Source: Bacteroidales bacterium
GTDB lineage: Bacteria > Bacteroidota > Bacteroidia > Bacteroidales > VadinHA17
Direction: 5' to 3'
Assembly: GCA_016936695.1 (NCBI GenBank)
Contig: JAFGXK010000006.1
Location: forward strand, 1 to 11,714
DNA: 11,714 bases
Shown here piece after piece: positions 6,236 through 11,714 of this stretch. The position numbers and the translations under genes were made by a program. The stretch's first letter is position 1. The number at the start of each line of letters is the position of its first letter. The notes under the pieces were generated by a model, which ran no database searches, was not told the origin of the DNA, and was given only the letters and a program-made list of their open reading frames with translations.

Positions 6236-8032
6236 ATGCCCGACATTATCAAGCTGTTGCCCGATTCGGTCGCAAATCAGATTGCCGCGGGAGAAGTGAT
6301 CCAGAGACCCGCATCGGTGGTGAAGGAGTTGATGGAGAATTCGGTCGATTCAGGGGCCCGGAACATTGATGTTATAATCAAGGATTCAGGCAGAACTCTT
6401 ATTCAGGTGATCGACAACGGCACAGGCATGTCGGAGACTGATGCCCGCCTGGCCTTTGAAAGACATGCCACATCGAAAATTACCACAGCCCACGACCTTT
6501 TCGCAATAACCACCAAAGGCTTCAGGGGAGAAGCGCTAGCCTCGATTGCGGCAGTTGCAATGGTTGAACTTCGGACAAAAAAAGAAGAGGAAGAATCGGG
6601 ATCCCTGCTGGTAATAAACGGATCGAAAGTCGAAGCCCAGGAACCATGCAGCTGCGCAACCGGATCAAACTTCTCAGTCAAGAACCTGTTTTTTAATATC
6701 CCTGCCAGGAGAAAATTCCTCAAATCGGATAACACCGAAATGAGGCATATCATCAACGAGTTCCAGAAAATAGTTATCGCCCACCCCGGAATCAGGTTCT
6801 CACTGATTCATAACGACAGTGAGATCTACAGTCTCCCCCAGGGTAATTCCAGGCAGAGGATCATCGGTGTTTTCGGACGACAGATAAACAACGACCTCAT
6901 AACACTCGACACCACCACTACGCTTATAACCATCAGCGGTTTTATAGGGAAGCCCGAGAATGCACGAAGAACCTACGGGGAACAGTTCTTTTTCGTAAAT
7001 AACAGGTTCATGAAACATCCTTATTTCCATAAGGCTGTTATTGAAGCCTACCAGAACATACTCCCACCCGAGGCCATCCCTTCTTATTTCATTTTCATGG
7101 AAGTCGATCCTGCATCGATAGATATAAACATACATCCCACCAAAACCGAGATCAAGTTCGAGGATGAGAGAGCAATCTGGCAGATACTCATGGCTTCGGT
7201 AAAGGAAGCACTCGGAAGATTTAATATCGTGCCATCGCTCGATTTCAAAGGCGAAGGACTTGTAGATATTCCGGTGCGATCGTCATTCAGGGATTTCCCC
7301 CAACCCCCTCCCATTGAGATCGATCCGCGTTATGATCCCTTTGCCGGTGATGACCGGCCATCGGATCAGAACAGGCTGATCGAAAGATTCGAAAGGGAAA
7401 ATACTGCAGGCTGGCAGAAACTATACGGCGGACAAGAAAGGGAAGACCAGGAAAGCGAAAGTATGGTTACCGACAGGAAGTTGTTCCAGATAAAAAACAA
7501 ATATATTATCTGTCCTGTAAAATCAGGTCTGATGATCATCGATCAGAAAAGAGCACATGAAAGGATCCTTTTCGAACAGTTCCTGGGGAATCTAGAAAGC
7601 AACAGAAGCCTGAGCCAGGCTCAGCTGTTCCCTGTTGATCTCACCCTCGACCCGGCAGATATTCTGATCCTTAGGGAAATAGAAGATGATTTGCGGTTGC
7701 TTGGATTTGCATATGATTACAGGGAGGGAAATACAGTTTCCGTAACCGGAAAACCCTCCGGCGTTGGCTCCGACGATCCCGGAATGATGATCGAGATCCT
7801 CCTTGAGGAGTTTAAGAGTACCCAGTCGGATCCTTCGACAGGCGCCAGGGAGAAAGTTGCATCTGCAATGGCCGGAGCTTCAGCAATTCCATACGGCAAG
7901 CCCCTTATGAAAAGTGAAATGGAGGATCTCTTCGATGCTCTTTTCATGTGCAAGGCTCCCAATTATTCGCCAAAGGGAAAACCAGTTATCAGCATCCTGA
8001 CAATTGATGAGATTGACAAAAGGTTGAGGTAA
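6236..8032 (+). CDS. mutL: DNA mismatch repair protein MutL
   Basis: This 598-residue MutL is the ATP-dependent matchmaker that couples MutS mismatch recognition to downstream repair. The GHKL ATPase N-terminus is intact: QIAAGEVIQRPASVVKEL from residue 15, Glu34-Asn35 in ELMENSVDSGA, DNGTGM at 60-65, and TKGFRGEALASI at 93-104. The transducer domain ends with NIHPTKTEIKF at 298-308. A Pro- and charge-rich linker (about 335-412) leads to the C-terminal dimerisation domain. QAQLFP at 461-466 fits the QxxLxP-type sliding-clamp motif seen in E. coli (QPLLIP). The endonuclease metal site looks degraded: DQHAxxER is DQKRAHER at 436-443, the usual ACR-motif cysteine region reads VASAMAGASA at 541-550, and CPHGRP reads SPKGKP at 578-583. 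It is therefore probably not a nicking MutL. The gene lies upstream of a rhomboid pair that has its own promoter. Confidence 0.97.
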   Translation: MPDIIKLLPDSVANQIAAGEVIQRPASVVKELMENSVDSGARNIDVIIKDSGRTLIQVIDNGTGMSETDARLAFERHATSKITTAHDLFAITTKGFRGEALASIAAVAMVELRTKKEEEESGSLLVINGSKVEAQEPCSCATGSNFSVKNLFFNIPARRKFLKSDNTEMRHIINEFQKIVIAHPGIRFSLIHNDSEIYSLPQGNSRQRIIGVFGRQINNDLITLDTTTTLITISGFIGKPENARRTYGEQFFFVNNRFMKHPYFHKAVIEAYQNILPPEAIPSYFIFMEVDPASIDINIHPTKTEIKFEDERAIWQILMASVKEALGRFNIVPSLDFKGEGLVDIPVRSSFRDFPQPPPIEIDPRYDPFAGDDRPSDQNRLIERFERENTAGWQKLYGGQEREDQESESMVTDRKLFQIKNKYIICPVKSGLMIIDQKRAHERILFEQFLGNLESNRSLSQAQLFPVDLTLDPADILILREIEDDLRLLGFAYDYREGNTVSVTGKPSGVGSDDPGMMIEILLEEFKSTQSDPSTGAREKVASAMAGASAIPYGKPLMKSEMEDLFDALFMCKAPNYSPKGKPVISILTIDEIDKRLR

Positions 8033-8081
8033 TTCTGCTAACCGGAAGTTGACAGGCATTGTCTGAACTGCAGATTACCTT

Positions 8082-8112
8082 TTTGCCGTATAAATTGATA
8101 ATAGTATCTTTG
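8082..8112 (+). promoter_or_regulatory. Bacteroidota-type promoter for the rhomboid gene pair
   Basis: TTTG at 8082-8085 (the -33 element) and TATCTTTG at 8105-8112 (the -7 element, exact TAnnTTTG) are separated by 19 nt, the spacing expected for the primary sigma factor of Bacteroidota. The predicted transcript start is near 8119, about 20 nt before the ATG at 8140. This gives the rhomboid genes a start of their own, separate from mutL. Confidence 0.75.
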
Positions 8113-8139
8113 CCCCAATATTGAATTAAAAACAGCTTA

Positions 8140-8883
8140 ATGAACGGATACGGAAGAGGGTTCTCGTCATTGCCTCCGGTTGTAAAGAACCTCATCATAA
8201 TAAATATCCTTTTGCTTGTCCTCACCTGGACAGCGCAAAGTGTCTTTGGCTACGATCTCACCTCCGTTATGGGGCTTTACTTTCCCAAATCGGAAATGTT
8301 CAGGCCTTTCCAGATTCTGACTCACATGTTCATGCATGCAGGTATCTGGCACCTTTTCTTCAATATGTTCGCCCTTTATATGTTCGGGGGTATTCTTGAG
8401 AACGTGTGGGGACCCAAAAGGTTTTTCATTTATTATATGGTATGCGGACTTGGCGCTGCGCTGGTTCACGAATCGGTTATTGCGGTCCAGTATTTCAAAA
8501 TAATTAACACAATCAGTCCCGATCAGTTTCAGCTTGTCCTGGCTGACGGCGCCATGGTTCTGAGCGAGGGAAAGCAGTATGCCGATGCCACGATGAAGAA
8601 TCTCCAGATGATACTGAACATACCCACGGTAGGTGCCTCCGGAGCTGTCTTCGGCATACTTCTAGCATTCGGTGTCCTTTTCCCCAACACCCAGCTGATG
8701 CTACTTTTCCCTCCGATCCCGATAAAGGCCAAGTATTTCGTACTGGGTTACGGTGCCATCGAACTGTATATGGCTGTAGCGCAGCCCGGAAGCAACATAG
8801 CACATGCCGCACATCTTGGCGGAATGCTGTTTGGCTATCTTCTTATCAGATACTGGAGGAAAACATCAAATACTCTTTTCTGA
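8140..8883 (+). CDS. Rhomboid family intramembrane serine protease (first of a tandem pair)
   Basis: This 247-residue polytopic membrane protein should cleave transmembrane segments of other proteins within the cytoplasmic membrane. A first membrane helix lies at about 16-36. The rhomboid motif block THMFMHAGIWHLFFNMFALYMFG spans about 61-83, with the oxyanion-region residues His71 and Asn75. The nucleophile is Ser167 in GASGAVFG (165-172), and the catalytic histidine is His225 in HAAHLGGMLFGY (222-233). Both dyad residues are present, so it is predicted to be active. A hydrophilic stretch of about 45 residues (115-160) separates the helix before the GxSG helix and may be a large periplasmic or cytosolic loop. 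The ATG at 8140 fits the promoter just upstream. The next rhomboid begins 4 nt after its stop, indicating co-transcription and probably coupled translation. Substrates are unknown. Confidence 0.94.
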   Translation: MNGYGRGFSSLPPVVKNLIIINILLLVLTWTAQSVFGYDLTSVMGLYFPKSEMFRPFQILTHMFMHAGIWHLFFNMFALYMFGGILENVWGPKRFFIYYMVCGLGAALVHESVIAVQYFKIINTISPDQFQLVLADGAMVLSEGKQYADATMKNLQMILNIPTVGASGAVFGILLAFGVLFPNTQLMLLFPPIPIKAKYFVLGYGAIELYMAVAQPGSNIAHAAHLGGMLFGYLLIRYWRKTSNTLF

Positions 8884-8887
8884 GCAT

Positions 8888-9775
8888 ATGGCCCTCTGGC
8901 ACGACATAAAAAAGACCTTTAGCACAGCTAATAATCTTAACAGGCTGATTTACATTAACATCGCTGTTTTCCTGTTTATTTCCGCAGGATCTATAATAGC
9001 CTACCTCTTCAATAACGATGCTCTTTCGCTTAAAATTCTGAAAGTGTTTTCAGTTCCCGCGTCGCTTAAGGCCCTGGCTATTAGACCGTGGACTCTGGTA
9101 ACATATATGTTCACCCATAAGGATATCCTGCACATTCTTTTCAACATGCTGTGGCTCTACTGGTTCGGGAAAATATTCCTTGAGTACCTCGACCAGCGTA
9201 AGCTCGTTGCCGTTTATCTGCTTGGAGGCATATCAGGGGCCCTGGTCTATATCCTGTCATTCAACATTTTTCCCGTGTTCAGCGGAATGATTCCTGAGTC
9301 GGTGGCCATCGGAGCCTCTGCCTCGGTATTGGCGGTGGTAACAGCCATAGCAGCATATGTCCCTGATTATCCCATTAACCTTTTTCTTTTAGGACGGATA
9401 AAGATAAAATGGATCGCGGTTGCAATCTTCGTCATGACTTCAGTTATGGATTTTTCGGTCAATTCAGGAGGCAAACTGGCACATATGGGAGGAGCTTTGT
9501 TCGGATACCTTTACACAGCGGGACTTAGAAATGGGATAGATCCGGGCAGAGGCATCAACCTAATAATTGATTCCCTGGTGACTCTCTTCAAGCCCAGGAA
9601 GAAGATGAAAGTTACATACAGCAGGAAGAAGACCGACTACGAATACAACAAGGCAAAAGCCGACCGCCAGGAAGAAATCAACAAGATACTCGAAAAAATA
9701 TCCAGGGGAGGATACGACAGCCTGACCAGGGAGGAAAAAGATCTCCTCTTCAGGGAAAGCCAGAAGAAAAACTGA
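8888..9775 (+). CDS. Second rhomboid family protease with cytosolic DUF6576-like C-terminal tail
   Basis: This 295-residue rhomboid starts at the ATG at 8888, 4 nt after the previous stop. A longer in-frame start at 8804 would lie inside the first rhomboid gene and add a non-conserved segment, so I rejected it. Membrane helices are visible at about 20-41, 66-95, 105-130, 140-160, 172-192 and 196-212. LHILFNMLWLYWFG at 81-94 carries His82 and Asn86. The nucleophile is Ser144, in GASASV (142-147), where the usual second Gly of GxSG is Ala. The catalytic His199 is in LAHMGGALFGY (197-207). The basic C-terminal tail (about 235-295) ends with EEINKILEKISRGGY, SLTREEKDLLF and SQKKN, which I recognise as the DUF6576-type module found on Bacteroidota rhomboids. 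It is predicted to be active. Why two paralogous-looking proteases are paired is unknown; distinct substrates or heteromers are possible. Confidence 0.93.
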   Translation: MALWHDIKKTFSTANNLNRLIYINIAVFLFISAGSIIAYLFNNDALSLKILKVFSVPASLKALAIRPWTLVTYMFTHKDILHILFNMLWLYWFGKIFLEYLDQRKLVAVYLLGGISGALVYILSFNIFPVFSGMIPESVAIGASASVLAVVTAIAAYVPDYPINLFLLGRIKIKWIAVAIFVMTSVMDFSVNSGGKLAHMGGALFGYLYTAGLRNGIDPGRGINLIIDSLVTLFKPRKKMKVTYSRKKTDYEYNKAKADRQEEINKILEKISRGGYDSLTREEKDLLFRESQKKN

Positions 9776-9793
9776 TCCACCGGACTCAGTCAT

Positions 9794-9810
9794 TGGTAAA
9801 TCAATTACCA
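9794..9810. repeat. Small inverted repeat downstream of the rhomboid pair
   Basis: TGGTAA (9794-9799) and TTACCA (9805-9810) form a 6-bp dyad with the loop ATCAA, 18 nt after the second rhomboid stop. There is no U-tract after it. It may be a weak terminator or transcript-end hairpin. The remainder of this 110-nt gap (9776-9885) shows no convincing TAnnTTTG promoter; TATTTTAG at 9861-9868 is a one-mismatch candidate with no properly spaced TTG. Confidence 0.3.
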
Positions 9811-9885
9811 TCCCTGATCAAAAATCATTGACCTAATTACGATTGTAAAAGGAATAGAGGTATTTTAGCAGGAAATCCGACTACC

Positions 9886-10971
9886 TTGAAAAAGATTATT
9901 TACAGAGCATTTCTTGGTGTTAATGTCATTTTTATCATTGCCCTGCTCCTGTCGTATCTTTCGGTTCATATAAATCCTGATAGAATTGCTTTTCCTGCAC
10001 TATTCGGCCTCGCCTACCCCTATCTGTTGCTGGCAAACCTTCTATTCTGCCTGACATGGGCAGTTGCCCTGAAGTGGGAAGCCCTGATTTCCCTTGTGGT
10101 AATACTTGCCGGCTTCACCCATTTCTCAAACTATCTGAAGGTTCAGAAGCCTTCGGGCGACAAGACCGGCACTTTCCAGGTTCAGAGTTACAACGTCCGC
10201 CTTTTCGATTATTATGAGGGCAGAGGGAACAATAATTCAGAGAAAAAGATACTGGAGCTTCTGAGGAATCAGAAAGCGGATGTGATCTGTCTGCAGGAGA
10301 TCTTCCTTTCAGGCGATCCCGTGCAAAAACAACAGGAAATAAAATCGGCTCTTGGGAAAGTTTATAATTCTCATTTCAAGATTATCCGCACGGGCCGTAA
10401 CCGTTCATACGGGATAGTCACACTAAGCCGGTATCCGATTGTCGGAAGGAAGGATATTGTACATGAGAAGTCATCGAGCCTGTCAATTTACACCGACATA
10501 CTGGCCGGCGGGGATACAATCAGGATCTTCAATAACCATCTTCAGTCATTCAGGCTTCAAAGGATGGAAAGGACTTTCATAAATGAACTTGTAGAAGGAA
10601 CCGAGGACAGGGAAACCTTCCACGAGATAGCGAACCTTTCGTCGAGCCTGAGGGCAGGATTCGTAAAAAGAGCTTCCCAGGCAAAGGCCGTCAAGGCTGT
10701 GATCGGCAAATCACCATACCCGGTTATCATTGCCGGCGACTTTAACGACACCCCCGTTTCATATTCATACAGAACGTTAAGAAAAGGGCTTCTTGATTCA
10801 TTTGTAAGTGCAGGATACGGGGCAGGGTTCACCTATAAGGGAAATTATCCTCCTAACCGTATCGACTATATACTTTATGATGACTCGTTCGAGTGCCGTC
10901 ATTTCGATATCACGAAGGTGAAGTACTCCGACCACTATCCTATAACTGCATTTTTCAGGAAGAAGAATTAG
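9886..10971 (+). CDS. Membrane-anchored endonuclease/exonuclease/phosphatase (EEP) family protein, TTG start
   Basis: This 361-residue protein combines an N-terminal membrane part with a DNase I-like EEP domain. Three hydrophobic segments lie at about 8-28, 37-60 and 64-82; the catalytic domain spans about 97-360 and probably faces the periplasm. Catalytic signatures are complete: SYNVRLFD at 101-108 (Asn103), LQEIF at 136-140 (Glu138), FNNHLQS at 215-221, AGDFNDTP at 283-290 (Asp285, Asn287), RIDYIL at 325-330 and YSDHYP at 347-352. The start appears to be TTG at 9886, because the sequence KKIIYRAFLGVN begins immediately there, as in related proteins I remember, and no in-frame ATG is available in the N-terminal membrane region. 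It follows the rhomboid pair in the same direction after a 110-nt gap. It is a different subtype from the signal-peptide EEP protein upstream of mutL. Its substrate is unknown; phosphodiesters, phospholipids or inositol phosphates are family possibilities. Confidence 0.9.
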   Translation: MKKIIYRAFLGVNVIFIIALLLSYLSVHINPDRIAFPALFGLAYPYLLLANLLFCLTWAVALKWEALISLVVILAGFTHFSNYLKVQKPSGDKTGTFQVQSYNVRLFDYYEGRGNNNSEKKILELLRNQKADVICLQEIFLSGDPVQKQQEIKSALGKVYNSHFKIIRTGRNRSYGIVTLSRYPIVGRKDIVHEKSSSLSIYTDILAGGDTIRIFNNHLQSFRLQRMERTFINELVEGTEDRETFHEIANLSSSLRAGFVKRASQAKAVKAVIGKSPYPVIIAGDFNDTPVSYSYRTLRKGLLDSFVSAGYGAGFTYKGNYPPNRIDYILYDDSFECRHFDITKVKYSDHYPITAFFRKKN

Positions 10972-10974
10972 ATT

Positions 10975-11009
10975 GGTTGCTGGTTGCTGGTTGCTGACTG
11001 CCAACTGTT
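10975..11009. repeat. Heptamer tandem repeat (three perfect plus two degenerate GGTTGCT units)
   Basis: Three perfect head-to-tail copies of GGTTGCT occupy 10975-10995. They are followed in the same 7-nt phase by the related but degenerate units GACTGCC (10996-11002) and AACTGTT (11003-11009). The tract starts 3 nt after the EEP stop codon and runs into an 8-bp repeat. It is intergenic, between convergent genes, and I see no open reading frame or promoter in it. Confidence 0.8.
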
Positions 11010-11056
11010 TTACCTTAACGCCTTTACGCCTTTCCACCTTTACGCCCTTATGCCTT
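11009..11056. repeat. Octamer tandem repeat (six units, consensus TACGCCTT) reaching into the PLP-enzyme 3' end
   Basis: Six consecutive 8-bp units can be read on the plus strand: TTTACCTT, AACGCCTT, TACGCCTT, TCCACCTT, TACGCCCT and TATGCCTT, at 11009, 11017, 11025, 11033, 11041 and 11049. On the minus strand the unit is AAGGCGTA, which contains a stop triplet in one frame when repeated. The final units supply the last two codons (AAG GCA) and the TAA stop of the minus-strand PLP enzyme. It directly adjoins the heptamer tract and shares one base with it. Confidence 0.8.
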
Positions 11057-11714
11057 ACAACCTTCTTGCCATGGCAATCTCATCAGATCCACATTCCCTC
11101 CTGAAATTATAAGCCCGACCTTCTTCCCTCTGAACAATTCAGGATTCTTTCCGACAACCGCCAGAACTGTTGCTGACGATGGTTCGATGATGATTTTCAT
11201 CCTCTCCCAGACCAGTTTCATCGAGTTTATTATCGATTCCTCGCTTATTGTAATAATATCATCAACATTCTTACGGATTATTGAAAATGTAAGCTCGCTC
11301 AATGAAGTAAGAAGACCGTCGGCTATTGTTAAAGGATTAACAGAAGGTGTGAGTATCCCTGTAGTGAACGACTTCCATGCATCGTTGGCATTAAGCGGCT
11401 CGGCTCCGATCACCCTTATCCGGGGGTTGATCCCCTTTACGCATGCCGAGGTGCCGCTAATCAGTCCTCCCCCTCCTACGGGTGCCACAATGAACTCAAG
11501 GTCATCTCTTTCTTCCAGCAGTTCAAGTACCGAGGTACCCTGTCCGCAAATCACGTTGAAATTATCGTAAGGGTGGATGAGTGTTGCCCCTGTGGAGTCC
11601 ATTATCGATCTGCAGGTCTCCTCCCGTGCCTGCAGTGTGGGTTTGCAGAATGTTATCTCAGCACCGTACCCCGCAACTGCGTCCTTCTTGACCGAAGGAG
11701 CGTTTTCAGGCATC
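11048..11714 (-). CDS. Pyridoxal-phosphate enzyme, serine racemase/threonine dehydratase type (partial, N-terminus outside window)
   Basis: These 221 visible residues (plus one base of the preceding codon) are the C-terminal two thirds of a fold-type II PLP enzyme. The N-terminal ~100 residues, including the PLP lysine, lie beyond the window edge, so the Met encoded at 11713 is internal. In visible numbering, MPENAPSVKKDAV begins the block typical of serine racemase relatives, HPYDN is at 47-51 and GQGT at 57-60. The phosphate-binding glycine loop is PVGGGGLISGT at 78-88, and SGGNVDL near the C-terminus (204-210) closes the cofactor site. GAEPLNAND at 103-111 keeps E105, A109 and D111, with the spacing of the divalent-cation site of mammalian serine racemase (E210, A214, D216). 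This favours the serine racemase/catabolic dehydratase subgroup over biosynthetic IlvA, and no regulatory ACT domain follows. The product may make D-serine or deaminate Ser/Thr; the two cannot be separated here. The last codons run into an octamer repeat. Confidence 0.9.
   Translation of the reverse strand, partial: MPENAPSVKKDAVAGYGAEITFCKPTLQAREETCRSIMDSTGATLIHPYDNFNVICGQGTSVLELLEERDDLEFIVAPVGGGGLISGTSACVKGINPRIRVIGAEPLNANDAWKSFTTGILTPSVNPLTIADGLLTSLSELTFSIIRKNVDDIITISEESIINSMKLVWERMKIIIEPSSATVLAVVGKNPELFRGKKVGLIISGGNVDLMRLPWQEGCKA

Noticed and set aside
8804..8887. Longer N-terminus for the second rhomboid
   Set aside because: The extra 28 residues are an out-of-frame reading of the first rhomboid's catalytic His region; ATG 8888 sits 4 nt after the previous stop, a typical operon spacing.
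5172..10971. A defence or toxin system made of the two EEP nucleases, MutL and rhomboids
   Set aside because: Both EEP proteins carry export or membrane signals, MutL is housekeeping, the genes have separate promoters and orientations, and no immunity, sensor or mobile element gene is present.
10975..11056. CRISPR array or attachment site
   Set aside because: The units are 7-8 bp, directly abutting and without spacers; no cas or integrase gene is present.
11187..11570. 127-codon plus-strand open frame opposite the PLP enzyme
   Set aside because: Its Ser-rich low-complexity translation mirrors the real minus-strand gene.

Overview
The window looks like an ordinary chromosomal segment from a member of the Bacteroidota, most likely Bacteroidales-like. 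Four things point there. A good Bacteroidota-type promoter (TTTG, 19-nt spacer, TAnnTTTG) precedes the first rhomboid gene. Start codons lack clear Shine-Dalgarno sequences. The TonB-dependent receptor carries an N-terminal carboxypeptidase-regulatory-like domain. The run mutL, rhomboid, rhomboid with a DUF6576-like tail, and a membrane-anchored endonuclease/exonuclease/phosphatase (EEP) protein is an arrangement I remember from that phylum. I see no rRNA, tRNA, CRISPR, insertion sequence or phage gene.

Layout, left to right. An NAD(P)-dependent epimerase-like protein of the TIGR01777/YfcH type (26-928, +) is followed by a two-gene unit: an outer-membrane TonB-dependent receptor (1003-3396, +) and, 11 nt on, a small lipoprotein of uncertain, possibly DUF2271-like family (3408-4151, +). 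A perfect 14-bp hairpin (4173-4203) separates this unit from two minus-strand genes: a YpfJ/KPN_02809-type zinc metallopeptidase (4225-5073) and a secreted or lipid-anchored EEP hydrolase (5172-6038), with a terminator-like hairpin between them. A palindrome-rich divergent intergenic region (6039-6235) leads into mutL (6236-8032, +). A recognisable promoter then drives two tandem rhomboid proteases (8140-8883 and 8888-9775, +), followed by a second EEP protein with three N-terminal membrane segments and an apparent TTG start (9886-10971, +). A short tract of 7-bp and 8-bp tandem repeats (10975-11056) lies before a convergent pyridoxal-phosphate enzyme of the serine racemase/threonine dehydratase type (11048-11714, -), cut by the window edge.

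Functionally these are mostly housekeeping and cell-envelope genes, and I found no convincing undescribed system. The points most worth a second look are: a MutL whose endonuclease metal-site motifs are substituted while its sliding-clamp motif is kept; the nested palindromes midway between the EEP gene and mutL, holding back-to-back TATATTTG boxes; the double-period tandem repeat that supplies the stop codon of the PLP enzyme; and the receptor-lipoprotein pair of unknown substrate.
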